Origin: Methylomonas sp. EFPC3 | GTDB lineage: Bacteria; Pseudomonadota; Gammaproteobacteria; Methylococcales; Methylomonadaceae | NCBI RefSeq assembly: GCF_029643245.1 | Contig: NZ_CP116398.1 | Coordinates: forward strand, 2,542,001-2,606,000 | Direction: 5' to 3' | Length of the DNA stretch: 64,000 nt | Part shown: in pieces, positions 16,245-23,865 of the stretch | Layout of the letters: each line of letters begins with the position of its first letter | Numbering within the stretch: the first letter of the stretch is position 1 | Program-made: the position numbers and the translations under genes | The notes under the pieces: model-generated | Seen by the model: the letters and a program-made list of their open reading frames with translations, nothing else | What the model was told of the DNA's origin: nothing | The model's database searches: none

Positions 16245-16538
16245 CTATTTCGGATCGCGGCGTCGGGCAACACTGGGTTTGAAAAACGCGCGCCATACTT
16301 CCGCCGGTTCGGCGCGGCCGGTCAATACCCGATCGATGGTGCTCCTGTTGGACTTAACGAAAAGCCCCAGGGCGATCAGCACCAATAGTGCGGCGACCCC
16401 AAGCACTGGCGCCGCATCGCTTTGCAATGCCTCGGCGATTTTGACGCCGGCTTCCGGAAACAGGACCTTAACGACGAAGTTGCAGCCTATCGTTGCCGAT
16501 AAAATGGCGATGACAAGCGCCTGCGGGTGGTAACGCAT
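16245..16538 (-). CDS. Small two-helix membrane protein of the Fur-box operon
   Basis: A 97-residue protein with hydrophobic helices at about residues 7-26 and 42-61, separated by a short polar loop. The Arg/Lys-rich cytoplasmic tail ends RRRDPK. I do not recognise the family. It is third in a compact minus-strand operon (12 bases after the preceding gene) whose promoter carries a Fur box, so an iron-linked function is inferred. Confidence 0.6.
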   Translation of the reverse strand: MRYHPQALVIAILSATIGCNFVVKVLFPEAGVKIAEALQSDAAPVLGVAALLVLIALGLFVKSNRSTIDRVLTGRAEPAEVWRAFFKPSVARRRDPK

Positions 16539-16550
16539 CGCTTCGCCCGG

Positions 16551-16799
16551 TTAATTCAAACGCTGGCTGGGCTTGATCACGGTAAAGCCGGCGCGTCTGG
16601 CCTTGTCCTTATCGCCGCCGGTTCTGGCCTGGATTGCCGCATCGGCCAACGTGTCGGCCAGCCCGAGAAAATCGGCCACTTCAAACCGCATCGTCAAATT
16701 CTGCACGTGCAAGTGGACGACGCCGCATTCGCGGCAAATCTGGACCTTACCGAATTCGGTGGCCGCCAGATATTCATGGTTGCAGGGTTTCTTACTCAT
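16551..16799 (-). CDS. Small zinc-ribbon-like protein of the Fur-box operon
   Basis: An 82-residue protein starting MSKKPCNHEYL. It has a C-x-H pair at residues 6-8 and CRECGVVHLHV at about 22-32, together a possible metal site of CxH plus CxxC(xxxHxH) type. The second half is a helical region LGLADTLADAAIQA. Its ATG overlaps the stop of the gene before it by 4 bases. The family is not recognised; a metal-binding regulator or chaperone in iron metabolism is a guess. Confidence 0.65.
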   Translation of the reverse strand: MSKKPCNHEYLAATEFGKVQICRECGVVHLHVQNLTMRFEVADFLGLADTLADAAIQARTGGDKDKARRAGFTVIKPSQRLN

Positions 16800-17029
16800 C
16801 GCTCGCTCCTTAATTTAAGAGAAAAATCCGCCAAAGCTTGCCGACCACCCAGTTTTGCGGCGGCCAGCGATAAAAACATCTTCCAGACAATTTGCTTGGA
16901 CCCCAGATCCAGACAACGAAAATCGGTGGCGTGCAGTTGGCCTGTTTCGACCAGCGTTGCAAGTACGTCCGGCGCAATCGCCAGATTGACGCAATCCGTT
17001 TTGTCCCAAAATGAAAATAGTCGTTTCAC
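16796..17029 (-). CDS. Small unknown protein, first gene of the Fur-box operon
   Basis: A 77-residue protein if started at the GTG 17029-17027 (VKRLFSFWDKTD...). The reading frame is open further upstream to 17179, but that would place the Fur box inside the coding region, so the GTG after the box is preferred. The C-terminal part FRCLDLGSKQIVWKMFLSLAAAK is probably helical. It has no signal peptide and no recognised family. It is co-translated with the zinc-ribbon gene. Confidence 0.55.
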   Translation of the reverse strand: MKRLFSFWDKTDCVNLAIAPDVLATLVETGQLHATDFRCLDLGSKQIVWKMFLSLAAAKLGGRQALADFSLKLRSER

Positions 17030-17057
17030 GATTGCTAACAGGCAGTGAATTTGAATT

Positions 17058-17078
17058 AAATGATAATTATTCTCATTT
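17058..17078 (-). promoter_or_regulatory. Fur box of the three-gene operon
   Basis: The sequence aaatgataattattctcattt is a near match to the 19-bp Fur consensus (gataatgataatcattatc), with dyad symmetry. It lies 29 bases upstream of the GTG of the first gene. The operon should be repressed when iron is plentiful. Confidence 0.8.
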
Positions 17079-17319
17079 AAGTCGTAAAGCACTTTTCCCT
17101 CTCTGCGCGAAATTATTTTTTTCAAAGCGCGCAACAATGCCAAATCAGGCCCAGGTGCGAGCGAAGCGATAGCGGCCAAGCTTCAGGTAATTCCTGATTT
17201 TGGCGGCAGATTTTTCACTCCGAGCGGACTCTGGGGCCGGCGTATCTGAAATGGAAATTTAGGGTCTGGGCGAAGCCGTTGCGACTCAGCAACAATTGAC
17301 AAGCAAATCGAAACACATA

Positions 17320-17350
17320 AAATGAGAATCGTTATTATTTGAGAACGATT
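17320..17350 (+). promoter_or_regulatory. Fur box of the siderophore receptor operon
   Basis: The stretch aaatgagaatcgttattatt followed by tgagaacgatt contains overlapping Fur-type hexamers (gagaat, cgttat). It lies about 145 bases upstream of the receptor start. The region 17030-17495 otherwise holds only this divergent regulatory DNA. Confidence 0.72.
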
Positions 17351-17495
17351 TCAATTACGCTCCGTGCAGCATCTTTCTCAGAGCATTGCGCTCCCGCCCG
17401 AATTAGCGCGCGAGACCAGCATTGCAACACCTTTATAGCCACCCAGCGTTCCTCGCCAGGCAGCCAACCGAATTTATGCCAACTTAGGGGAACGT

Positions 17496-19697
17496 ATGTC
17501 AGACACCAAACCACTCCGTAGCAAATCCGGCAACGCCAAATGGCGGCTGGGCGTCCTTCTGCCGCTCGGCGCCGCCTTGAGCGGCATGGCCTTAGCCGAA
17601 CCTACAGCCAACACCGTTGCCGACAATGACCAGGAACTCGTGCTCGACGACGTTAAAGTCAAAGCCAACCGCGATAAACCGGTCAACCGCTTCAAGGCCG
17701 ACACGTCTACAACCGGCAGTAAAACCGAAATGGCGATTCGCGATATCCCGCAATCGATCAGCGTGGTCAAGGAAGAACTGATCGAATCGCAAAATGCTTT
17801 TAATTTGCGCGATGCGTTGCGTAACGTTAGCGGCCTGACTATCGCTGCCGGCGAAGGCGGCCGCACCGGCGACTCGATTACGTTGCGCGGTTTTTCCGCC
17901 AATTCCGACCAATATCTGGACGGCGTCAAGGACAACGGCCAATACGCCCGCGACACCTTCTTTATCGAGCGGGCCGAAGTGCTGAAAGGTGCCTCGTCGA
18001 TTCTGTTTGGCCGCGGCGCAACCGGCGGCGTGATCAACCAGGTGTTCAAAAAACCCACCGGCAAAACCGGAGTCACCGGCAGCTTCACCTACGGCCTGTA
18101 CGACTTCAAACGCACCACCATCGACGCCGAGACCAAATACCAGGATCTGGGCGCGCGCTTGAATGTGCTGTACCAGGATGCCGACTCGTTCCGCGACTAC
18201 AACTACACCAACCGCTGGGGCATTGCGCCGTCGTTCAAATGGGATATCACGGCCGACACCGACCTGACCTTGAATCTGCTTCATCAGCAGGAGGACGGCG
18301 TATTCGACTATGGCGTGCCGATGTATAAAGGTCGGCCGGCCGACGTGCCGATCAATACCTTCTACGGTTACTCCGACAACCGGATGATGGACACCGATGT
18401 CAACGTCGCCACCGTGGCCTTGACCCACCGCTTCAACCAGGATTTCTCGGTGAAAAATACCGTGCGTTACGGCGACTACGAACGTAAATACCTGACTCAC
18501 TTATTCTCCTGTCCGAGCACCGGTGTCTGCGTGCCCACCAGCGGCGCCAACGCCGGCACCATCAACCGTAGCCAGGCGCTAAGGTTGAATACGCAGGAAA
18601 ATATCTATAACCAGACCGACTTCGTTTATAAGAAACCGTTGTTCGGCCACGTCAATACCTTGATGTTCGGCAGCGAGTTCGGTTGGGAGGAGTACGATTT
18701 CAAATCCAAAAACTCGACCGGCTTGACCCGGATATCGGTGTTCGATCCGCGTATCACGGCCAGCACCAGCGGCCTGGCTTACGATTTCAGCGGCTTTCTG
18801 GCCACCAACCGGCTGACCCGGGCGCAAACCTATGCCGGCTATTTGATGGACCAATTCGAAATTACACCGGAATGGAAAATCCTGGGCGGCACCCGTTACG
18901 ACGTGTTCGAAGCTCAGCAGATAGACCGGATCAGCACCGGCAATTTCGATACCAGCGTGTCGCAATGGAGCCCGCGCGGCGGCATCATCTGGCAACCCAG
19001 CAAGGAGCAGTCTTACTACTTCAGCTACGGCAAGTCCTTCAATCCATCGGCGGAAAGTCTGAGCTTATCGGCCAACAACGCCAACCTGCCGCCCGAACAA
19101 AATAACAACTATGAAATCGGTGCCAAGTGGGATTTATTCGACGGCCAACTGTCGGCCACTGCTGCGGTATTCCGTCTGGAAAAAACCAATGCCCGCACCA
19201 CGTCGCCCGACCCCACTCTGCAAATGCTGGCCGGCGAGCAACGCACCGACGGCTTCGAGCTAGGTTTGGCCGGACAAATCATGCCGAATTGGGATGCGTC
19301 GATCACCTATGCCCACCTCGATGCCGAAATCACCAAGTCGACCTCTACCGCGAACGGATCGGTCAGCGGCGCGGTCAAGTCGTTCCTGGGCATGACGCCG
19401 GTCAACGTACCCGAGGATAGCGGCGTGGCCTGGACTACTTACCACCTGACCGACAACTGGGAAATCGGCGGCGGCGTGTTTTACGCCAGCCACCGTTACG
19501 CCGATAACGTCAACGAAGCGGTTTTGCCCGGCTACGCCCGCTTGGATGCGGTAGTGGCTTACCACCAGAAACATTACGATGTGCAACTGAACGTGTTCAA
19601 CCTGACCGACACGGTGTATTACGAGTCCGGCCAACAAAACTCGGCGCTGCCAGGGACACCGGTATCCGGCCAGTTGACCGTCAGTTTTAAATATTAA
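17496..19697 (+). CDS. TonB-dependent siderophore receptor (catecholate type)
   Basis: A 733-residue outer-membrane receptor. The signal peptide ends GMALA-EP, a TonB-box-like region LDDVKVKA follows, then a plug (about 60-200) with IRDIPQSISVVKEELI, ITLRGFSANSDQYLDGVKD and the GRGATGGVINQVFKKP signature. The barrel ends in an aromatic residue (TVSFKY). It has no N-terminal STN signalling domain, so surface signalling through an anti-sigma factor is not expected. Linkage to piuC and a PepSY membrane protein resembles Fiu/PiuA loci, which points to catecholate siderophores. A Fur box lies upstream. Confidence 0.9.
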   Translation: MSDTKPLRSKSGNAKWRLGVLLPLGAALSGMALAEPTANTVADNDQELVLDDVKVKANRDKPVNRFKADTSTTGSKTEMAIRDIPQSISVVKEELIESQNAFNLRDALRNVSGLTIAAGEGGRTGDSITLRGFSANSDQYLDGVKDNGQYARDTFFIERAEVLKGASSILFGRGATGGVINQVFKKPTGKTGVTGSFTYGLYDFKRTTIDAETKYQDLGARLNVLYQDADSFRDYNYTNRWGIAPSFKWDITADTDLTLNLLHQQEDGVFDYGVPMYKGRPADVPINTFYGYSDNRMMDTDVNVATVALTHRFNQDFSVKNTVRYGDYERKYLTHLFSCPSTGVCVPTSGANAGTINRSQALRLNTQENIYNQTDFVYKKPLFGHVNTLMFGSEFGWEEYDFKSKNSTGLTRISVFDPRITASTSGLAYDFSGFLATNRLTRAQTYAGYLMDQFEITPEWKILGGTRYDVFEAQQIDRISTGNFDTSVSQWSPRGGIIWQPSKEQSYYFSYGKSFNPSAESLSLSANNANLPPEQNNNYEIGAKWDLFDGQLSATAAVFRLEKTNARTTSPDPTLQMLAGEQRTDGFELGLAGQIMPNWDASITYAHLDAEITKSTSTANGSVSGAVKSFLGMTPVNVPEDSGVAWTTYHLTDNWEIGGGVFYASHRYADNVNEAVLPGYARLDAVVAYHQKHYDVQLNVFNLTDTVYYESGQQNSALPGTPVSGQLTVSFKY

Positions 19698-19754
19698 CCG
19701 CTGCGAAAAAATGTCCGAATCGACGTTTCCCGCTGACTAATTTTGCTCTTACCC

Positions 19755-20474
19755 ATGATTGCCATGAATAGCATCACCGACACTGTACCCACGCCAGCCA
19801 ACCGCCCGCCGAAAAAAACCAACGGCGGCTATTTATTCCTGCCCAAAAATCTTTCGCGCGGCGCTTTTTTGAAATGGCTGCGCCGCACCCACGCCTGGTT
19901 CGGGCTGTGGGGCGCGGCGATGGGTTTGCTGTTCGGTTTTACCGGGATTTTGATGAACCACCGCGAGGTGATGAAAATTCCGATCGGCCGGATGGAGCCC
20001 AAGGAAATCCAAATCGCCTTGCCCGAGCCGAAACCGGCCGATCCGAAAGCGCTGGCGGCCTGGCTGGGCCAGACGCTTAACGTCGACACCAGCCACGCCA
20101 GAGCGCGAAGAGAACCGGGCAAGATCGTGACCTGGAATAACCAGGCCGTGCAACAGCCGGCCTCGTGGCAGATCAATCTGCGCAACCCGCAACATATGTT
20201 GTCGGCCGATTACTGGGAAGGGAATGCTTTTGTCACGGTTAAACAAAGCGACGCCAATCTGCTGCAAACCCTGAACAATCTGCACAAGGGCGTCGGGATG
20301 GGCGTGGGCTGGGTGTTGCTGGTCGATACCCTGGCCGGCGGCCTGATTCTGCTCAGTCTGACCGGCACGTTATTGTGGACGCGATTGCACGGTAATCGGC
20401 TGGCCGCGGCCGGTTTGGGCTTGGGCTCGTTGAGCCTGATGCTGTATTTCGCCATTGACGCGATCGGAGCTTGA
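19755..20474 (+). CDS. PepSY-associated membrane protein (siderophore locus)
   Basis: About 239 residues. The helix WFGLWGAAMGLLFGFTGILMNH has flanking Arg/His residues (LRRTHAWFG), followed by a periplasmic domain and two C-terminal helices (GWVLLVDTLAGGLILLSLTG, GLGSLSLMLYFAIDAIG). This matches the PepSY-TM arrangement of proteins linked to siderophore receptors and possibly to ferric-siderophore reduction. ATGs at 19755 and 19764 are both possible starts. It is 57 bases after the receptor and 3 bases before piuC. Confidence 0.8.
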   Translation: MIAMNSITDTVPTPANRPPKKTNGGYLFLPKNLSRGAFLKWLRRTHAWFGLWGAAMGLLFGFTGILMNHREVMKIPIGRMEPKEIQIALPEPKPADPKALAAWLGQTLNVDTSHARARREPGKIVTWNNQAVQQPASWQINLRNPQHMLSADYWEGNAFVTVKQSDANLLQTLNNLHKGVGMGVGWVLLVDTLAGGLILLSLTGTLLWTRLHGNRLAAAGLGLGSLSLMLYFAIDAIGA

Positions 20475-20477
20475 GCC

Positions 20478-21161
20478 ATGCTGATCGAAATTCCGCAGGT
20501 GCTGAACCCGGACGAACTCAGCCGAGTCCGCGGGATTCTGGCCGATGCGGCTTGGGCCGACGGCCGGATCACGGCCGGCAGCCAGTCGGCGCAAGTCAAA
20601 AACAACTGGCAGTTGCCGGAACAATCCTGCCAAAGCGCGGCGGCCCGCACTATTTTGCTGGACGCGCTGAACCGCAACGCCTTGTTCCTGTCTGCTGCGC
20701 TGCCGAAGCGCATCTTCCCGCCCCTATTCAACCGTTACGAAGGTGAACACAACACCTTCGGCAACCATATCGACAATGCGGTTCGGCATTGTCCGGTCAG
20801 CGGCCAGCGGGTACGCACCGATTTGTCGGCGACGATTTTTTTGGCCGATCCGGACAGTTACGACGGCGGCGAACTGGTGATCGAAGACACCTACGGCCAG
20901 CATGCCGTCAAGCTGGCCGCCGGCGACATGGTGCTGTATCCCGGCTCCAGTCTGCACCGGGTGGAGCCGGTGACGGGCGGCGCCAGGGTGGCGTCGTTTT
21001 TCTGGCTGGAAAGCATGGTGCGCGAAACCGAACGCCGCCGGCTGCTGTTCGAAATGGACATGGCCATCCTGCAGTTACGCAACACCGGTGGCGACAGCGA
21101 GCCGGTGGTCAATCTGACCGGCTGCTACCACAATCTACTGCGGATGTGGGCTGAGGTTTAA
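20478..21161 (+). CDS. piuC: PiuC-type Fe(II)/2-oxoglutarate-dependent hydroxylase
   Basis: A 227-residue PKHD-type dioxygenase, the length usual for PiuC/YbiX. The metal-binding HxD is in [13 protein letters not shown] and the distal His in [23 protein letters not shown], where the Arg binds 2-oxoglutarate. The family is regularly linked to catecholate siderophore receptors in iron-starvation operons, but its physiological substrate is not settled. It follows the PepSY gene by 3 bases. Confidence 0.92.
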   Translation: MLIEIPQVLNPDELSRVRGILADAAWADGRITAGSQSAQVKNNWQLPEQSCQSAAARTILLDALNRNALFLSAALPKRIFPPLFNRYEGEHNTFGNHIDNAVRHCPVSGQRVRTDLSATIFLADPDSYDGGELVIEDTYGQHAVKLAAGDMVLYPGSSLHRVEPVTGGARVASFFWLESMVRETERRRLLFEMDMAILQLRNTGGDSEPVVNLTGCYHNLLRMWAEV

Positions 21162-21291
21162 GCGCGCATCCCGACTTTCTAGCGGCGGCTGACCGGGACT
21201 CGGTTTCGAGCCGTGCAACCTATTGTGCCGCTATCGGCTACACTTGCCGACATCCGCAACCCGCGCTCGAAGCTTCGCAGACATCCCGCCA

Positions 21292-21801
21292 ATGAACCCG
21301 TTTATTTTCGCCGCAGCGGCATTCGCGGCCGCAATGGCCTTAGGCTACTTGCTGATCAAGCGCCGGATCAAGCAGAAGCGGGAGAAATCGCCGAAACCGG
21401 CCGTAGCCAAGCCCAATCCCAATGACCGGGTCATCTCCTGCCCGGCCTGCGCTCAGCAAATCAAATTCACGCTACCGGTCAAAAGTAATAAGGCCCAATG
21501 CCGCAAGTGCGCGGCACAATTCAAATTGGACGTCGACGCGCATAACAACGTCTATATCACCGAAATCAAGCTGCCGGAAGACGATACCGCGGTCAAAACC
21601 TTGGACGAATGCTTTGCAATTCTGGAAGTGAAGCCGGAAGCGATTCCGCTGGACATCCGCGCTGCTTATAAGAAGAAAATTTCGGAATACCACCCGGACA
21701 AGGTCGAAAACCTGGGCGCGAAAATCAGGCAAGTGGCGGAAGAAGAAACCCGAAGAATCAATGCCGCCTATGCGATGTTGCAGGAAGACGACCGGGTTTA
21801 A
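21292..21801 (+). CDS. Membrane-anchored zinc-ribbon DnaJ-domain protein
   Basis: A 169-residue protein with an N-terminal membrane helix (FIFAAAAFAAAMALGYLLI) and a basic linker. A zinc ribbon follows (CPACAQQ ... CRKCAAQF, two CxxC pairs), then a C-terminal J domain (about 100-165) with the HPD tripeptide in EYHPDKVENLG. It should stimulate an Hsp70 at the membrane. The ATG at 21292 is taken because the upstream extension reads across the intergenic region. Confidence 0.85.
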   Translation: MNPFIFAAAAFAAAMALGYLLIKRRIKQKREKSPKPAVAKPNPNDRVISCPACAQQIKFTLPVKSNKAQCRKCAAQFKLDVDAHNNVYITEIKLPEDDTAVKTLDECFAILEVKPEAIPLDIRAAYKKKISEYHPDKVENLGAKIRQVAEEETRRINAAYAMLQEDDRV

Positions 21802-22106
21802 TCGTTGGCCATCTTTGCCAGCCGAATCATCTCGATCTGATTGCCGGCCGGGTCTTGAATGTACACCGATGCAGTGCCGTCGCGATGAGTTCGCAATGGG
21901 CCGTAGTCCTCCGCATGTTCGGAGACGATGGCAAAATGCGGCGGGTGTTGGTTGGGCAGCACCAATGCCAGCGCTACGTTGGCAAATTGCAGCAAGGCCC
22001 AGGTTTGGTCCTGATACGCCACACGCACTTGGTAACGGCTGGTGTACCAGTCCACGCTTTGTTGAATATCGTCGACTTGAATCGCGATGTGGTGAATGGT
22101 GTCCAT
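21798..22106 (-). CDS. VOC/glyoxalase-fold protein
   Basis: A 102-residue half-size VOC protein. It opens TIHHIAIQVDDIQQSVDWYTSRY and closes YIQDPAGNQIEMIRLA, carrying the His near the start and the Glu near the end that ligate metal in the family. A dimer would form the active site. The substrate is unknown. It converges with the DnaJ gene, overlapping its stop by 4 bases. Confidence 0.85.
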   Translation of the reverse strand: MDTIHHIAIQVDDIQQSVDWYTSRYQVRVAYQDQTWALLQFANVALALVLPNQHPPHFAIVSEHAEDYGPLRTHRDGTASVYIQDPAGNQIEMIRLAKMAND

Positions 22107-22312
22107 GTTTTATCCTCCAGCGGCCTGTTTCCAGTCAGTTGCCAGGCCATTTATACCGCACAAAAGTTCGGCGGCAAATTGAGGCAAATCAAACTGCGGC
22201 CGCGACTTGCGAACAGGATTTAAGCGCCGAACAAAATCCTTAAATTTATTATGCGACAAATTGTCGCGTTTTTCTGGACAAGTGCATTTTTCTTCACTAG
22301 AATGCGCCCACC

Positions 22313-22326
22313 TTGACTTAGGTCAA
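22313..22326 (+). promoter_or_regulatory. FNR/Anr-type binding site
   Basis: TTGAC-TTAG-GTCAA is a perfect 5-4-5 palindrome matching the FNR-family pattern TTGAY-N4-RTCAA. It lies upstream of a region with no obvious gene that ends in a strong terminator-like hairpin, so it may control a small RNA or the small protein gene beyond it. Confidence 0.6.
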
Positions 22327-22339
22327 TACGCCTTGCAAG

Positions 22340-22497
22340 GGCGTATCTTTAAAAAGGGGGAGGAGGTAAGCGACCGTTTCGGCGGTATAACAAGAAAAAC
22401 AGCGCAACACTTTAACCTACCGCTACATCGGGTAGGCGTCCATCAAAAAAACATAAAAACACCGGACGGAGCCCACTACAATGTGGGCTTTTTTTAT
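22340..22497 (+). ncRNA. Candidate small RNA downstream of the FNR-type site
   Basis: Between the FNR-type site and the hairpin plus T-run at 22471-22497 there is about 150 bases of structured, non-coding-looking sequence, including a ggaggagg stretch and the local hairpin ctaccgctacatcgggtag. The approximate 5' end is a guess. No homology to a known RNA family is claimed. Confidence 0.35.
22471..22497 (+). terminator. Rho-independent terminator-like hairpin
   Basis: gcccac-tacaat-gtgggc (22471-22488) is directly followed by seven T residues. It is the best intrinsic terminator in the local stretch and would end a transcript from the FNR-type site. Confidence 0.75.
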
Positions 22498-22527
22498 GTT
22501 CTTATACTTTCAATTCTACTTGTCGTT

Positions 22528-22725
22528 ATGCTGATGAAAGAAAAGCCAGACTCCATACCCGCCGAACTGATGGAATACGAGCGGTTTATCGAGGAATTGC
22601 TCAACGATACCAAGCATCCGGTCCATAACCGCGCTCACCCGCTCCACAAAGAATCCGTCAAAGCGCTCGACGAGATGATGCGGCGGGTGGAAGAAATGCG
22701 CAACGAGTGGCTATCAAAGGGCTGA
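22528..22725 (+). CDS. Small unknown protein
   Basis: A 65-residue highly charged helical protein (MLMKEKPDSIPAELMEYERF..., ending MRNEWLSKG), taking the ATG at 22528. The frame is open upstream. A GTG start at 22483 would add a hydrophobic helix VGFFYVLILSILLVV, making a membrane-anchored form, but that start lies inside the terminator-like hairpin. The family is unknown. Confidence 0.5.
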   Translation: MLMKEKPDSIPAELMEYERFIEELLNDTKHPVHNRAHPLHKESVKALDEMMRRVEEMRNEWLSKG

Positions 22726-22836
22726 GCCCTGCATCCCGGACTGGGATGATCGGCTCGGTTGCTTGGCGCCTCGTATCGGCTCCAAACATCGGCCTCTCCT
22801 GCCAGCCATCAGCAAACCAAGCCATGCTGGCTTAAA

Positions 22837-23043
22837 TCAGTGCACCTCGGTCGAAACCACCATCGGACAATTTAATTTGCCCGGATACTGACTGACCATC
22901 TGCACTAATTCCTGCGCTAACTGTAATCGGCGCTGGTTTTCCAGCAAGGCTTGCAGCCAAATCAATTGGTTTTTCAATTCTGCGATCTGGCCTTCCTGTT
23001 CGGCCACGGTTTGCAATAAAGCCTCGAAAGTCATCGTGGACAT
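22837..23043 (-). CDS. Small coiled-coil protein
   Basis: A 68-residue protein starting MSTMTFEALLQTVAEQEGQ. A heptad-like segment (IAELKNQLIWLQALLENQRRLQ) over residues ~20-45 predicts a coiled coil. A purine-rich GGGGGA ribosome-binding sequence lies before the ATG. The family is not recognised. Confidence 0.55.
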   Translation of the reverse strand: MSTMTFEALLQTVAEQEGQIAELKNQLIWLQALLENQRRLQLAQELVQMVSQYPGKLNCPMVVSTEVH

Positions 23044-23477
23044 TTCTGTATCCCCCGTTTCGTGAAATAACCGCGACAGCGGTTTTTGAGTTCAATGCCG
23101 GACTTGGCGACGATCACGCTGTTTTTCAATGCCGCCCTGTTCAACAGCGACATCGTCGTTATTGCCCCGGCATCGCGTACTCAATTAAGCGGCCGAAACT
23201 GAAAAACCTGCAATCCGCCCTTTTGCAAACTGTGACTGCGATCCGCAAAGATTTCGCTTACCCCCGTGTCAACCAAAACCGGGTTGGTTGGTGTCGTTAC
23301 AAGCCAAACCGCTATACCAATCCGGATCGCAGCACGCCTGAACATTGGAAACTACAAAACCACTCGCCGCTTTACACCGACACGGCTAAATAGTCTATTC
23401 TGAAGCCACGCGCCATAAAGACACCAGGCCAAACTGTGCGATAGAATGTTGAATTGATTCTACCCGGAGGATAGGCA
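23044..23477. other. Intergenic region before the fhc locus
   Basis: This stretch has no gene with a convincing start. A plus-strand frame is open from 23040 to a TAG at 23391-23393 (about 117 codons) but has no ATG; its first possible starts are TTG and GTG about 55 codons from the end. The segment cataaagacaccaggcc...tgtgcgatagaatg just before the pterin dehydratase gene may hold the fhc promoter, but I cannot fix the -10 and -35 elements. Confidence 0.4.
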
Positions 23478-23855
23478 ATGCCTCACGATACACTCAAAGT
23501 TTATAGCGAAGCCGAAATTGCCGAACGATTGAGTCGCGACTTGCCGCACTGGTATTACGAGAACGGCTGGATTCGGCGCAAATTCAAAACCAGCGGCTGG
23601 AAAGCCACGTTGATGGTCGTCAATACCGTCGGCCATCTGGCGGAGAAAGCCTGGCACCATCCGGATTTAACGGTTTCCTACGCATTCGTGATCGTCAAAC
23701 TGGTCACCCATGCCGCCAAAGGCGTGACCGAAATGGATTTCGCACTGGCAAAAAAAATCGAGCAGGTGGTGTTGTGGGACGCCGCCGCCGAATCCGACGG
23801 CATTTTCGAGGGCACGCCGGACGATCCGCGTTTCAAATACATTAAAAAAGACTGA
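23478..23855 (+). CDS. 4a-hydroxytetrahydrobiopterin dehydratase-like (PhhB/DcoH) protein
   Basis: A 125-residue protein of the pterin-4a-carbinolamine dehydratase family, slightly longer than the ~100-residue core. The catalytic pattern is seen as KAWHHPDLTVSYAFVIVKLVTHAAKGVTEMDFALAKKIE. Homologues are repeatedly found next to H4MPT-dependent C1 genes in methylotrophs, where a pterin-related role has been suggested but not proven. It starts after an AGGAGG-like site (ccggagga) and sits 10 bases before fhcB. Confidence 0.85.
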   Translation: MPHDTLKVYSEAEIAERLSRDLPHWYYENGWIRRKFKTSGWKATLMVVNTVGHLAEKAWHHPDLTVSYAFVIVKLVTHAAKGVTEMDFALAKKIEQVVLWDAAAESDGIFEGTPDDPRFKYIKKD

Positions 23856-23865
23856 GGACAGCACG

